Origin: SZUA-217 sp964194555
Lineage (GTDB): Bacteria; Actinomycetota; Acidimicrobiia; Spongiisociales; ZC4RG35
Length of the DNA stretch: 52,640 nt
Assembly (NCBI GenBank): GCA_964194555.1
Contig: CAXMMT010000083.1
Coordinates: forward strand, 1-52,640
Reading direction: 5' to 3'
Under the pieces are notes generated by a model, which was not told the origin of the DNA, ran no database searches, and worked only from the letters and a program-made list of their open reading frames with translations. Position numbers and translations under genes: made by a program. Numbering within the stretch: position 1 is the stretch's first letter; each line of letters opens with the position of its first letter. Below are positions 28,587-37,741 of the stretch, piece after piece.

Positions 28587-29545
28587 TCAGCCAGCGGGCA
28601 ATCGACGCCATCGAGTCGACAGACACCGACGACTTGATCCGGGTCATCGACGGGTACTGCAATACCTCCTCTTGGGCCGAGTTGGTCGAGTTGCGGGTCC
28701 GTTGCCAGGAGGCTGTTACCAGAGGAAAACAGGTGTGGGGCGTCGATGTCCTCATTCGCTACCGGCTGGCCCTCGAAGCACCGGGAGAATTTGCCGGACC
28801 GGTCGTCTCGGAGGGCGCGGCACGCTTTGCTCTGGGACCTCTTGGGGAAGTGGCGGCGAGTACGAAGACCTGGAGTGAGGTTCGCCCCTTCCTGTCCGAC
28901 GGACCAGAGCGGATGACATTCGCCTCCGAGCGAGTCGTCAGAGGCGAAACCGGAATTGGGCCCATCGCTGATCTTCCCGACCGACTCATGGATTGGGAGC
29001 CCAGCTATCTCCTCGCCACATACAAAGCGGACAAGGTCGAGGCCCCCTCCCCCATGCCTCCGACGGGCTCTGAGATATCTCTCCCCGGGCGGGTTGACCG
29101 AGTCGAGGATGCGGTATCGGAAGGAGCCCTCACCGACCTCGTCCAACCATGGGCCGAGCAATCCAACGGGAAATGCGAGACAGCCTCCGTCCAAGGGAGT
29201 GCAGGAGAGGCGATCAGGGCGCTGGGTCTGACTCGGGCGAGGATCGTCAGCCTGTCCCCGAGCGAGGCCCTGGTGTGGATGGCGTGGGCCGGCGCCTCAG
29301 GCGGAGCATTCGGAAGACGACGGGGGGCGGCAGCAGGGCGATACGGGGCGTGGTGGACGGTCGCCGCACTCTGTGACCTCGACTGGCCACCAGACCCGGA
29401 CGAGGTAGGTGCCGAAGTGGGCCGTCTTCAATGGTCCTGGTTCGACGACGGCGCCCCCGGAACGGGCTGGGCTCTTCGACTGGCCATCGAGGACCCGGCT
29501 TCAGGTTTGGCCTGGGCAATAACTGCTCTCGATGCCGCCGACTAG
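28583..29545 (+). CDS. Conserved hypothetical protein
   Basis: A 320-residue soluble protein with no signal peptide or membrane segment. The N-terminal half is helical (IDAIESTDTDDLIRVIDGYC, AELVELRVRCQEAVTRGKQVWGVDVLIRYRLAL), and the C-terminal half is Gly/Ala/Trp-rich (WMAWAGASGGAFGRRRGAAAGRYGAWW). The ATG overlaps the sulfurtransferase stop (ATGA), so the two are cotranscribed. No domain is recognised. The coupling and consistent codon use make it a real gene. Confidence 0.75.
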   Translation: MISQRAIDAIESTDTDDLIRVIDGYCNTSSWAELVELRVRCQEAVTRGKQVWGVDVLIRYRLALEAPGEFAGPVVSEGAARFALGPLGEVAASTKTWSEVRPFLSDGPERMTFASERVVRGETGIGPIADLPDRLMDWEPSYLLATYKADKVEAPSPMPPTGSEISLPGRVDRVEDAVSEGALTDLVQPWAEQSNGKCETASVQGSAGEAIRALGLTRARIVSLSPSEALVWMAWAGASGGAFGRRRGAAAGRYGAWWTVAALCDLDWPPDPDEVGAEVGRLQWSWFDDGAPGTGWALRLAIEDPASGLAWAITALDAAD

Positions 29546-29555
29546 GAGTCTGCTC

Positions 29556-31100
29556 CTATGCGTCCAGGACCAAACAAGGTTGGGCGTGCCACCCGGTCGC
29601 CCCGTTCGGAGCGGGCGGACGCTCCATTACATCCTGCAATTCGCCGTCGCCGTCAGTAGCTCTTACTCGAAGGACATGAGGACCGGGCTGAGCATTCCAG
29701 TCGACTTTCCACTGGATCCAACTGTTGATGGAAAGTGGCTCTGACAGCTCGGCTTCTGTCCAGGGTCCGCCCTCACCCAGTTGGACCTCGACCTTGGAGA
29801 TCCCCCGACTAGGTGCCCAGGCCACCCCGGCCACTGTTCTTGGCCCTGGGGGAGTCCGTTCGGTGTGGCGGGGCGTGTCGATCCGGCTCTGGGTCTTGAT
29901 AGGAGCCTCCTTGGACCATCCCCTGGGGACCCAATAGGCGTCGAACTCGTCCCACCCGGTCAACTCAATCTCCGACAGCCATTTGGTAGCAGAGACGTAT
30001 CCGTAGAGACCCGCCACCACCAGACGAGCGGGGAAGCCATGCTCGAAGGGAAGGGGCTCGCCATTCATCCCCACGGCGACCAGGGCTTCACGCCCATCGA
30101 AAGCCGCCTCCACTGGAAAGCCGACGGTGAAATTATCGACCGAGCGTCCAACAAGCTGCTCGGCGTCGTCCCGGACGCCGGCCCGGTCGAGAATCTCGGT
30201 GAGTGGGACACCCTGCCATCGCGCATTGCCCACGAGGTTCCCGCCGACCCGATTGGAGACACAGGAGAGTGTCATGTCACGCTCGACCATGCGCATATCG
30301 AGAAGGTCGTGGTAACTCATTGTGTACGGCCGATCGACCCGCCCTTTGATAGTCAATGTCCAGTCCTGCAGGTCGACCCTGGGAACCGAGAAAGCGGTGT
30401 CGATTCGGAAGAAGTCTTCGTTGGGAACGATGATCGGTGTCAGGTCCGCTACGCCCAGTTCTGCCGCAGCACTCGGAGCGGGAAGACCCGCCGCAGGGCT
30501 GGGGAGGACGACTTCGGCCCGACCCGACACCGCTCGCTTGGCTCCCTCGAGAAGAGAGCGACCGACGGTCGCCGACACCGCAGCGAGACCTAGCAACGCC
30601 CCCGCTCCGACCAGAAACGTGCGTCGAGAAGAGTTGATCGAGTGGCCATCTTCGTCCTGGACGGGTTTGGCAGAGCCCAGGCCATAGAGCCACTGAAGCG
30701 AGCCCAACCCGGTGATGGCCGCTGCCCCTGCCGGGATAATGGCTATGCCAAGTGAAACCTGAGGGTCCAGTGCCGAGGCTAGCGCCGACACCACACCAAA
30801 CGCTATGAAAACACCAATTGCTATTCCGAACCGTTTTCGGGCGAAGACCCCAACTACAGCTCCGATGATGAGCGTCGTCAAAGCTATCCCGATCAGCAGG
30901 GCCAGCTTGTCGTAGAGGCCAAAGACCTCGATTCCAAAGTCCTTGACGGGATCTGGGGCGTTGTCGATTACCCAGTTCCCCAGCCCCTCGACCAGAGACG
31001 GCAAACCGCTCACCAGGCCAGCGAGAAGCTCGGAAACGCCAAGGGCGAGACCTGCTGCTACTGCACCTGATATGGCGTCGCGGACGCGCGTGGACTCCAC
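29556..31100 (-). CDS. Membrane-anchored sulfite-oxidase-like molybdopterin protein
   Basis: A 514-residue protein. Four to five hydrophobic segments fill about residues 5-150. A twin-Arg-like stretch (RRTFLVGAG) comes next, then an oxidoreductase molybdopterin domain (about 240-420) with the Mo-ligand Cys280 in LSCVSNRVGGNLVGNARWQGVPL and the GFPARLVVAGLYGYVSATKWLSEIEL block. An Ig-like Mo-co dimerisation domain follows (about 430-505). The start is GTG 31100, with TAACCT 8 nt upstream, a leaderless arrangement. The fold suggests an extracytoplasmic sulfite or protein-methionine-sulfoxide type enzyme with its own membrane module; the substrate is unknown. Confidence 0.87.
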   Translation of the reverse strand: MESTRVRDAISGAVAAGLALGVSELLAGLVSGLPSLVEGLGNWVIDNAPDPVKDFGIEVFGLYDKLALLIGIALTTLIIGAVVGVFARKRFGIAIGVFIAFGVVSALASALDPQVSLGIAIIPAGAAAITGLGSLQWLYGLGSAKPVQDEDGHSINSSRRTFLVGAGALLGLAAVSATVGRSLLEGAKRAVSGRAEVVLPSPAAGLPAPSAAAELGVADLTPIIVPNEDFFRIDTAFSVPRVDLQDWTLTIKGRVDRPYTMSYHDLLDMRMVERDMTLSCVSNRVGGNLVGNARWQGVPLTEILDRAGVRDDAEQLVGRSVDNFTVGFPVEAAFDGREALVAVGMNGEPLPFEHGFPARLVVAGLYGYVSATKWLSEIELTGWDEFDAYWVPRGWSKEAPIKTQSRIDTPRHTERTPPGPRTVAGVAWAPSRGISKVEVQLGEGGPWTEAELSEPLSINSWIQWKVDWNAQPGPHVLRVRATDGDGELQDVMERPPAPNGATGWHAQPCLVLDA

Positions 31101-31223
31101 AAGGACGCAGGTTATGAGTCGGCTTGCTAATGACGGGTAAACGACAAAGCATGTGCACAACCCGGGCCGGTGACCCACGGCATGTACACGCTGCGACGGT
31201 CAACCCGCTAGAACGGTGCTCAT

Positions 31224-31829
31224 ATGGAGTTGACCATCACTGATGACGGGCTCGCGAGATGCTGGTGGGGCGTCGAACCCGAGATCTACCGCTACTACCA
31301 CGACGATGAATGGGGTCGTCCCACAACCGACGACACCCGTTTGTTCGAGAAAATCTGCCTCGAGGGGTTTCAGGCGGGTCTCTCCTGGCTGACCATCCTC
31401 CGCAAGAGGGAGAACTTCAGAAAGGGCTTTGCCGGATTCGACCCTGAGACGGTGGCCCAATTCGACGAGGCCGATGTGGAACGTCTTCTGGATGACGCCG
31501 GCATCGTGAGACACCAGGGCAAGATCCGCTCCGCCATCAACAACGCCGGGCTTGCGCTCGATCTCATCGACGAGAAGGGCTCGCTGGCAGCCCACTTCTG
31601 GTCGTGGGCGGAGCCGGAAACGCGAGCACCGACCGAGATTTCTGCCACCACTCCCGTCTCGACGGCAATGTCCAAAGACCTCAAGAAGCGCGGCTGGTCG
31701 TTTGTCGGGCCGACAACCGTTTACGCATTCATGCAGGCGATGGGTCTGGTCAACGACCACCTCGACGGCTGTCACGTTCGTGAGGCATGCGCCGAAGAAC
31801 GCCGACACGTGATGAGGTCAGCCCTCTAA
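31224..31829 (+). CDS. tag: DNA-3-methyladenine glycosylase I
   Basis: A 201-residue base-excision repair enzyme that removes 3-methyladenine from DNA. The family start RCWWGVEPEIYRYYHDDEWGRP is present, with Cys and His residues of the Tag zinc site, followed by FEKICLEGFQAGLSWLTILRKRENFR and the C-terminal GWSFVGPTTVYAFMQAMGLVNDHLDGC. The TAA stop forms part of the leaderless promoter of the next gene. Confidence 0.95.
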   Translation: MELTITDDGLARCWWGVEPEIYRYYHDDEWGRPTTDDTRLFEKICLEGFQAGLSWLTILRKRENFRKGFAGFDPETVAQFDEADVERLLDDAGIVRHQGKIRSAINNAGLALDLIDEKGSLAAHFWSWAEPETRAPTEISATTPVSTAMSKDLKKRGWSFVGPTTVYAFMQAMGLVNDHLDGCHVREACAEERRHVMRSAL

Positions 31830-31839
31830 CGTTCGGCGG

Positions 31840-32982
31840 GTGTTGGAAAGACCTGCGTTCACGGTTGGGGTCGAGGAGGAATACCTCGTCGTGGACCGGG
31901 AGACCCGCGACCTCATCAAGAGCCCGCCTCCCGAGATGTGGGAATCGATCAACGACGTGGTCGGGTCGGCGGCCACCCACGAATTTCTCAAAGCGCAGAT
32001 CGAGATCAGGACCGACGTCTGCACCAAGGTCTCCGAGGCGAGAGAACAGGTCGCCAACCTTCGACGTAACCTCAATGGAATAGTGGGCGAATATGGAGCG
32101 GCGATCATCGCTGCATCGACTCATCCGTTCGCCAACTGGGCGCATCAGGAAACCACCGAGGATGACCGGTACTTGCGACTAGCCGCCGACTTTCAGCAGG
32201 TGGCGCGACAGTTGGTCATATGCGGGATGCATGTCCACGTTGGCATCGAGAACCCGGATCTTCGGATCGACCTGATGAACCAGGTCAAGTACATGCTTCC
32301 CCACATGCTGGCACTCAGCACCTCATCACCTTTCTGGGATGGAAGCCCCACCGGTCTCCACGCCTATCGCCTGGTCATCTTCCAGAACCTCCCCAGGACC
32401 GGCATCCCCGAGGAATTCGACTCATGGGGCGAGTACGAGCGCTATGTCTCCATCCTGGTGGACGCCGGACTCATCGAGGATGCCACCAAGCTCTGGTGGG
32501 ACATTCGCCCCTCGGTTCGCTTCCCGACACTCGAGATGCGCGTCAGCGACGTCTGCACCCGTCTCGATGACGCCATGACCATCGCCGCCCTCTACCAGTG
32601 CCTTCTTGGATACCTCTACAGACTGCGACGCAACAACCAGAAGTGGCGTGTCTACTCGCCGGGGATGATCGAAGAGAATATATGGCGGGCCCAGCGTTAT
32701 GGAACTGATGGCTCCCTGGTCGATTTCGGAAAGGGGGAGCTGGTGCCGATGGAGAATCTGATCGACGAGTTGATCGAATTGCTGGCACAGGATGCTGTCG
32801 AGTTCGACGTGAGGGATGAGATTCGCAACGCCCGCACCATCGTCTCGGAGGGAACGAGCGCCCATCGCCAACTCGCGACATACGAGACCACCCTCGAAGA
32901 TGGAGCATCGGAGCACGAAGCACTCCAGGCCGTGGTCGACGAGTTGATAATCGACTCGATGTACGGCATAGAGGTTCCGTAG
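31840..32982 (+). CDS. Carboxylate-amine ligase, YbdK/GCS2 family
   Basis: A 380-residue ATP-dependent ligase of the glutamate-cysteine-ligase type 2 family. Blocks: FTVGVEEEYLVVDRETRDL at the N-terminus, FLKAQIEIRTDVCT, the CGMHVHVGIEN substrate block, and WWDIRPSVRFPTLEMRVSDVC. In actinobacteria, related enzymes include mycothiol-unrelated gamma-glutamyl ligases; the acceptor is unknown. GTG 31840 is supported by TAACGT 7 nt upstream (31827-31832). The TAG stop lies inside the first copy of a 33-bp direct repeat. Confidence 0.9.
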   Translation: MLERPAFTVGVEEEYLVVDRETRDLIKSPPPEMWESINDVVGSAATHEFLKAQIEIRTDVCTKVSEAREQVANLRRNLNGIVGEYGAAIIAASTHPFANWAHQETTEDDRYLRLAADFQQVARQLVICGMHVHVGIENPDLRIDLMNQVKYMLPHMLALSTSSPFWDGSPTGLHAYRLVIFQNLPRTGIPEEFDSWGEYERYVSILVDAGLIEDATKLWWDIRPSVRFPTLEMRVSDVCTRLDDAMTIAALYQCLLGYLYRLRRNNQKWRVYSPGMIEENIWRAQRYGTDGSLVDFGKGELVPMENLIDELIELLAQDAVEFDVRDEIRNARTIVSEGTSAHRQLATYETTLEDGASEHEALQAVVDELIIDSMYGIEVP

Positions 32983-33010
32983 GAAACTCAAACCTCTTCG
33001 GCCTTGCGAA
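32978..33010. repeat. 33-bp direct repeat, first copy
   Basis: Starts CGTAGGAAACTC and ends GGCCTTGCGAA. It is identical to 33026-33058, with 15 nt between the copies. It contains the TAG stop of the YbdK-type gene. Its own hairpin is reduced to TTCG/CGAA. Confidence 0.9.
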
Positions 33011-33025
33011 CAGTCAAGATGTTTT

Positions 33026-33062
33026 CGTAGGAAACTCAAACCTCTTCGGCCTTGCGAAGAGG
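33026..33062 (+). terminator. Second copy of the 33-bp repeat with terminator-like hairpin
   Basis: The second repeat copy (33026-33058) continues into AGAGG, completing a perfect 8-bp stem, CCTCTTCG-GCCTTG-CGAAGAGG (33041-33062). It lies between the YbdK-type gene and the LLM oxidoreductase, so it probably ends the former transcript. No U-tract follows. Confidence 0.5.
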
Positions 33063-33108
33063 CGAGGTCTAGGGTTCCGGGCCTCATTCAGCCAGGAGAC
33101 CTCAGATC

Positions 33109-33891
33109 ATGACGCAACCCATACGGATCGGTGTCGGCCTTCAGCCCCAGCACGCCGAGTACTCGACCATCCGTGACGCCGTGGTGCGTGCCGAGGAGAT
33201 GGGTGTCGACGCCGTCTTCAATTGGGATCACTTCTACCCACTGATGGGAGACCCCGACGGGAAGCACTTCGAGTGTTGGACGATGCTCGGCTCCTGGGCC
33301 GAAGTCACCGAGCGTGTCGAATTCGGAGCGCTGGTCACCTGCAACAGCTATCGAAACCCGGAACTGCTGGCCGACATGGCCCGCACCGTCGACCATGCCT
33401 CAGACGGGCGTCTGATCTTTGGAATCGGAGCCGGCTGGTTCGAGAAGGACTATGACGAGTACGGATACGTTTTCGGCACTCCGGGATCGCGTCTCGCGGA
33501 ACTGAAGGCGGCTCTTCCCCGAATCAAGTACAGATGGGAACAGCTCAATCCTGCGCCCACCCGAGACATTCCGGTGCTCATCGGGGGCGGTGGTGAGAAG
33601 AAGACCCTCCGCTACACAGCCGAGTACGCCGACATCTGGCATGGTTTCGGCAAGGCCGACGTGATCAGGCATAAGAACCAGGTTCTCGACAACCACTGTG
33701 CCGACATCGGCCGGGATCCATCCGAGATCGAGCGCTCGGCAGGCGCCAAGGCGACCACTCCCGAGATGGGGGACGAGCTAGTCGATGCCGGCGCCACCTT
33801 CATCACCCTCGGTTTCGACGGGCAGACCAACTACGACCTTGCCCCCTTGGCAGAGTGGGTCGCCTGGCGAGACGAGAGAAACGTCAGTTAG
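33109..33891 (+). CDS. F420-dependent LLM-class oxidoreductase
   Basis: A 260-residue TIM-barrel oxidoreductase of the luciferase-like family that uses coenzyme F420 (or FMN). Visible blocks are IGVGLQPQHAEYSTI, GVDAVFNWDHFYPL, LVTCNSYRNPELLADMARTVDHASDGRLIFGIGAGWFEKDY and PVLIGGGGEKKTLRYTAEYADIWH. It is shorter than the usual 300-340 residues and matches the compact actinobacterial F420 subfamily. GGAG lies about 10 nt before the ATG. It is convergent with and overlaps the end of lgt by 8 bp. Confidence 0.9.
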   Translation: MTQPIRIGVGLQPQHAEYSTIRDAVVRAEEMGVDAVFNWDHFYPLMGDPDGKHFECWTMLGSWAEVTERVEFGALVTCNSYRNPELLADMARTVDHASDGRLIFGIGAGWFEKDYDEYGYVFGTPGSRLAELKAALPRIKYRWEQLNPAPTRDIPVLIGGGGEKKTLRYTAEYADIWHGFGKADVIRHKNQVLDNHCADIGRDPSEIERSAGAKATTPEMGDELVDAGATFITLGFDGQTNYDLAPLAEWVAWRDERNVS

Positions 33892-34795
33892 TGGCTTCGG
33901 CGGCGGCCACCTGATCCAGGTCCGCGCCGCGCAATGCATCTTCTTCGGGACTGGCAACAGGCTGGCGCCGCCCCATGTACCAGACGAGGATCAGCGCGAA
34001 CGCTCCGGCGGCCAACCCGCTGATCTGATTCCAGGTGAACGACCCGATCTCGGCATCACCCATTCCGAAGCGGAGGAAATCAAGGACGAAGCGCTGGAAC
34101 CCGTACCAGGCAACCCAGATGAAGAAGAGCTGGCCGTAGTGAAGCTTGAAACGCCCATAGATGAAGAAGAGAACGCCGAGGAGAATGGTCGCGCCAATCA
34201 TGTCATACAGCGCGACGTGGTGATAAACGCCGCAGAATCCGTCTAGTCCGACTGTCGCATCGGTGCACTCGAGGTTGTTGTGCTGGGGAGCGAGATCGTA
34301 ACCGGGCTTGACCCCGTAACCCCACCACACGTTGGTCGCGCTGCCGAGGTGTTCGACGATGGCCAGGTCGCCGATTCGCCCGACGATGGTTCCCAGTGCC
34401 AGGCCGAACGCCGACATGTCGAGTGTGGGAAGTATGGAGAGCTCAATCTGTTTCATCCGCCAGATACCGGCCACGATTCCGCCGACGAATCCGCCCATTA
34501 TGGAAAAGCTGCCATTGAGGGGGTGCAGGGTCGCCAGGATCGACGTGCCTTCCTGTATCGCGTCGAAGATGGCAGCGGGAGCGCTGAGGTAGCGGGCACC
34601 GATCAGGGCGCCGACCAGGCCCCATGTCAGGGCGGATTGATACTTGAGGGTGTCGAACCCTCTCTTGCGGAGTTCCCTGGTGGCTATCCAGGCTCCGGCG
34701 ATGAACCCGAAAGCGGCAAACAGGCCATGGAGGGAAAACGTGAACGGCCCCACGTCCCAGAGCGGGATCGGTGGGTAGCTGATGGCGGCAAGCAT
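33884..34795 (-). CDS. lgt: Prolipoprotein diacylglyceryl transferase
   Basis: A 303-residue polytopic enzyme that transfers diacylglycerol from phosphatidylglycerol to the lipobox Cys of lipoproteins. Family blocks are FTFSLHGLFAAFGFIAGAW, LVGALIGARYLSAP, the GSFSIMGGFVGGIVAG region, the Lgt signature around GTIVGRIGDLAIVEHLG, and YDMIGATILL. ATG 34795 is preferred; TATCCT lies 9 nt upstream. Several lipoproteins in this window (CtaC, the thioredoxin-like protein) would be its substrates. It is divergent from the GNAT gene. Confidence 0.9.
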   Translation of the reverse strand: MLAAISYPPIPLWDVGPFTFSLHGLFAAFGFIAGAWIATRELRKRGFDTLKYQSALTWGLVGALIGARYLSAPAAIFDAIQEGTSILATLHPLNGSFSIMGGFVGGIVAGIWRMKQIELSILPTLDMSAFGLALGTIVGRIGDLAIVEHLGSATNVWWGYGVKPGYDLAPQHNNLECTDATVGLDGFCGVYHHVALYDMIGATILLGVLFFIYGRFKLHYGQLFFIWVAWYGFQRFVLDFLRFGMGDAEIGSFTWNQISGLAAGAFALILVWYMGRRQPVASPEEDALRGADLDQVAAAEATN

Positions 34796-34853
34796 TTCGC
34801 CGGAAGGATAATGGTGCTCAAGAACTGTGCCGCCGGCCTGGCACACTCTCCCG

Positions 34854-35444
34854 ATGCAGATCCGACAGGAATCGGCGGGCGATGAGCAGTCGATAGGAGA
34901 AGTTCACGCCGAGGCCTTCTCGGTGACCGACAACCCGAAGGCGGTACCCCCGGAGGTTGGCTTGGTAGAGGCGCTTCGGGCGTCTCCCGCATGGATCCCG
35001 GCTCTCTCTCTGGTGGCCATCGAGAACGAACAGATCGTGGGGCACGTGACGTGCACCAGGGCCCATGTCGACAAAGTACCCGTACTTGGCTTGGGGCCGA
35101 TCGGCATCAGGGCGGTCCGTCAGAACCATGGGATCGGAGCAACCTTGATGAGGGCCGCCATCAGCGCAGCGGACGGGCATGGCGAGCCCTTGATCGGTCT
35201 CCTCGGCTCGACCACCTATTACAGCCGATTTGGCTTCGTTCCCTCTTCCCAAATGGGAATCAGCTCTCCCGATCCTTCATGGGGCGACCATTTCCAGACA
35301 CTCCGGCTGGTCGCATACCGGAAGGACATCACGGGACGGTTCGAGTACGCCAAGCCGTTCGAGCTGGTTGTAGGTCACAACCAAGCCGATCGTTTGGTTC
35401 CGAATCGAAGAATGAAACTGCTTGGCTGGTTCTCTGGCCAGTAA
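34854..35444 (+). CDS. GNAT family N-acetyltransferase
   Basis: A 196-residue acetyltransferase. Blocks are MQIRQESAGDEQSIGEVHAEAF at the N-terminus, the acetyl-CoA loop RAVRQNHGIGATLMRAAI (residues about 90-107) and LLGSTTYYSRFGFVPSS. The pattern matches the YhbS-like subfamily, whose substrates are mostly unknown. ATG 34854 gives the natural N-terminus. The TAA stop lies in the left arm of repeat element B. Confidence 0.88.
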   Translation: MQIRQESAGDEQSIGEVHAEAFSVTDNPKAVPPEVGLVEALRASPAWIPALSLVAIENEQIVGHVTCTRAHVDKVPVLGLGPIGIRAVRQNHGIGATLMRAAISAADGHGEPLIGLLGSTTYYSRFGFVPSSQMGISSPDPSWGDHFQTLRLVAYRKDITGRFEYAKPFELVVGHNQADRLVPNRRMKLLGWFSGQ

Positions 35445-35590
35445 CGATGGCGATGTTCAGGGCGAGGCAGGAGCGTCCCTGGCAAGGACGCAGGACGAAA
35501 ACGCACCGGTCCGTTCGTCGAGGACGAGGACACAGCCAGGGGCGTCCCTGGCCGTCCTGAACGCGGCAAACGCTACTGGTCGGGGCACTA
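35435..35590. repeat. Structured repeat element, copy B
   Basis: The terminal arms TGGCCAGTAACG (35435-35446) and CGCTACTGGTCG (35571-35582) are imperfect complements. Inner arms GTTCAGGGC and GTCCTGAAC pair as well. The 51-bp core is at 35483-35533. The end GGGGCACTAG resembles the ends of copies A and C, and its TAG starts the -10 box of the next gene. The left arm contains the stop codon of the GNAT gene. Confidence 0.8.
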
Positions 35591-35602
35591 GAGTGCCGCA
35601 GC

Positions 35603-36775
35603 GTGAGCGAACTGCTTGACACGGCCGCCGAAGCCCTCGGTATGCCCACCGATCTGGTGCAACGATCTGCCGCGGCCCGTGCCACCGAGAACGGCACCTC
35701 AGTCGACGACGTACTCACGGCATGGGCGGGGGGCGCGCCCATCGCCGCAGCCGCTCCCGTCTCTGATACGCCGGTCACCGAGGAAGCCGCGGAAGCACCG
35801 ATACCCGAGGAACCGGCGTCAGCAGTCGCCGTGATGGATCCTCCTGTGATCGAAGTCCCGACAATTGCGGAGCAGGCAATTGTCGAGGTGGAGCCTGAGG
35901 AACCTCTCGAACCCGTATCCATGGGACGACGGATCAAGACAGCGGTCAGGTTCGGAGCCTGGACCGGTGCAGCCCTTGGCCTGGTCGGATTTCTCGTGGC
36001 AAGCGCGTTCTGGGCGGACACGGCTGCGGTGATCCCGGACACAGGTCCGGTCGTGGTGGTCGATTCGACCGGCGTTCTGATCGGAGCCGCCCTGGTGAGC
36101 ATCATCTTCGGCGCCATTGTCGCCGGGCTGTCCCGTGCCGCCGCCGCGTCGGCAAACCCCGCCATGCAGCTATCAGCGTCGAAGAACTCGACAGCCTGGA
36201 TCGGCGCCGTAATGGGACTCATCCTCGGCGTCGTCGCCGGAGTCCTGCTGACAACCGGATTCGGAACCGAGATCGAAGGAGACGAAGGCCTTACCCAGCT
36301 ACCAGTTCTTGCAACCCTGGCCGTGATGGTCATCGGCGGAGCAATTCTTGGAGCGGTCACCTCCCTGGTCCCCCAGTTGTTCGGCACCCCCATCGCGGTT
36401 GCCGATGGCGACGAGGAAGAAGTCACAAAAGTGAAAGAGCGTCTGGGTCAGGCTGTGAGCATTCCGATGGCAGCTGCCGTGATCCTTCTCCTTCTTGTCC
36501 TCCCCTTCGCCTATCTCCTGATTCAGTCCAATGAGTTGACCTCTGGAGGAGCGTCCATCATCGCGATTCTGGTCGCCAGCGGAATCCTCGGATTCGCCGC
36601 CCTAGCGGGGAGCCAACCTCAGATGAGAATCACGGGTGGCGATCTTCTCGTTGCCGTGGTCGGGATTGGCACGGTCCTTCTGATTCTTGTCGCTGTCCTT
36701 CTCATCAACTCAGGGGAAAGTCATGAGGAGAGCGCTCCCGAAGAACACACCGCGGTTGTCAGCCAGATCGTCTGA
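35603..36775 (+). CDS. Hypothetical polytopic membrane protein
   Basis: A 390-residue protein. The N-terminus (about residues 5-45) resembles a small helical binding module (VQRSAAARATENGTSVDDVLTAW), followed by an acidic Pro/Ala/Val-rich linker (about 45-110) and about seven membrane helices. A cytoplasmic loop before the last helices is charged (DGDEEEVTKVKERLG). GTG 35603 is supported by TAGAGT 8 nt upstream, formed partly by the end of repeat B. It is convergent with serA with a 2-nt gap. Function unknown. Confidence 0.75.
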   Translation: MSELLDTAAEALGMPTDLVQRSAAARATENGTSVDDVLTAWAGGAPIAAAAPVSDTPVTEEAAEAPIPEEPASAVAVMDPPVIEVPTIAEQAIVEVEPEEPLEPVSMGRRIKTAVRFGAWTGAALGLVGFLVASAFWADTAAVIPDTGPVVVVDSTGVLIGAALVSIIFGAIVAGLSRAAAASANPAMQLSASKNSTAWIGAVMGLILGVVAGVLLTTGFGTEIEGDEGLTQLPVLATLAVMVIGGAILGAVTSLVPQLFGTPIAVADGDEEEVTKVKERLGQAVSIPMAAAVILLLLVLPFAYLLIQSNELTSGGASIIAILVASGILGFAALAGSQPQMRITGGDLLVAVVGIGTVLLILVAVLLINSGESHEESAPEEHTAVVSQIV

Positions 36776-36777
36776 GA

Positions 36778-37740
36778 TCAGTCGAGATCGGCGGTATTGA
36801 TCGCTGCCGACACATCGCCCTCTCCGAGCGCGGCGTGAATGTAGCCGGCTACTTCCGTCGCCACGCCGACCTGCGCCTCCTCGGTCGAGGCTCCCAGATG
36901 AGGGGTGAGCACCAGGTTGGGAGCATTGCGCAGCGGGCTTTCCTCTGACAATGGCTCTCTCTCGTAAACGTCGAGAGCGGCTCCTGATATAGCCCCGTCG
37001 TGAAGGGCTTCTGCCAGGGCCGCCTCGTCGATGACCCCACCACGGGAGGCATTGATCACCAGGACCCCGTCCTTCATCCGGCCAAGTCGGGAAGCATCGA
37101 TCAATCCGCGGGTCTCATCGGTCAGAGGAACATGACAGGAGATCACGTCTGCATTCTCGATCACATGATCGAGGCCAACGAGTCGCACCTCCAACTGCGC
37201 CGCTCGGTCCTCCGCCAGGTATGGGTCGTAGACCAGAACTTCCATCCCAAAAGCTCGGCATCGTTGAGCGACTTCCCCACCGATTCGACCTGCGCCGACG
37301 AGGCCAAGGGTGCGTCCCTTCAACTCGATTCCTTGCAGACCGGCTCGCTCCCATCGACCCTCTCTCATCGATCGATCGGCCTCCGGGACCCGTCTTGCCA
37401 GGGCGAGAATCAGGGCCATCGTCAACTCGGCAGCTGCGTTGGTATTGCCGCCCGGGGCGTTGAACACCGCAATCCCCCTTTTGGAGGCGGCCGCCAGGTC
37501 GATGTTGTCGACACCCACTCCAGCCCTTCCGATGACCTCGAGACTGGCCGCCCTGGTCATCATTTCGCCGTCCACTTTCGTGGCGCTTCGAACAATCAAG
37601 CCCGATGCCGACGCCAGGACCGCTTCGAATTCGTCGCTTGACGAGTCGTTGATTGTCTCGACAGCGAAACGGTCGTCGTCGAGCAACGGGGCCAGTCCCT
37701 CATCCGAGACTCGATCGGTGACCAGAACTGTGAAAGTCAT
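36778..37740 (-). CDS. serA: D-3-phosphoglycerate dehydrogenase, short form
   Basis: A 320-residue NAD-dependent 2-hydroxyacid dehydrogenase. The Rossmann loop GLVGAGRIGGEVAQR, the catalytic Arg in NASRGGVIDE, and the Glu-His pair (LDVYEREPL, LVLTPHLGASTEEAQ) are present. It ends right after the substrate domain, so the ACT and intervening domains of the long actinobacterial SerA are absent. ATG 37740 is chosen; an upstream start would read through repeat C. AGGA lies 5-6 nt before the ATG, inside the repeat arm. The adjacent aminotransferase supports a serine-synthesis role. Confidence 0.88.
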   Translation of the reverse strand: MTFTVLVTDRVSDEGLAPLLDDDRFAVETINDSSSDEFEAVLASASGLIVRSATKVDGEMMTRAASLEVIGRAGVGVDNIDLAAASKRGIAVFNAPGGNTNAAAELTMALILALARRVPEADRSMREGRWERAGLQGIELKGRTLGLVGAGRIGGEVAQRCRAFGMEVLVYDPYLAEDRAAQLEVRLVGLDHVIENADVISCHVPLTDETRGLIDASRLGRMKDGVLVINASRGGVIDEAALAEALHDGAISGAALDVYEREPLSEESPLRNAPNLVLTPHLGASTEEAQVGVATEVAGYIHAALGEGDVSAAINTADLD

Positions 37741-37741
37741 C

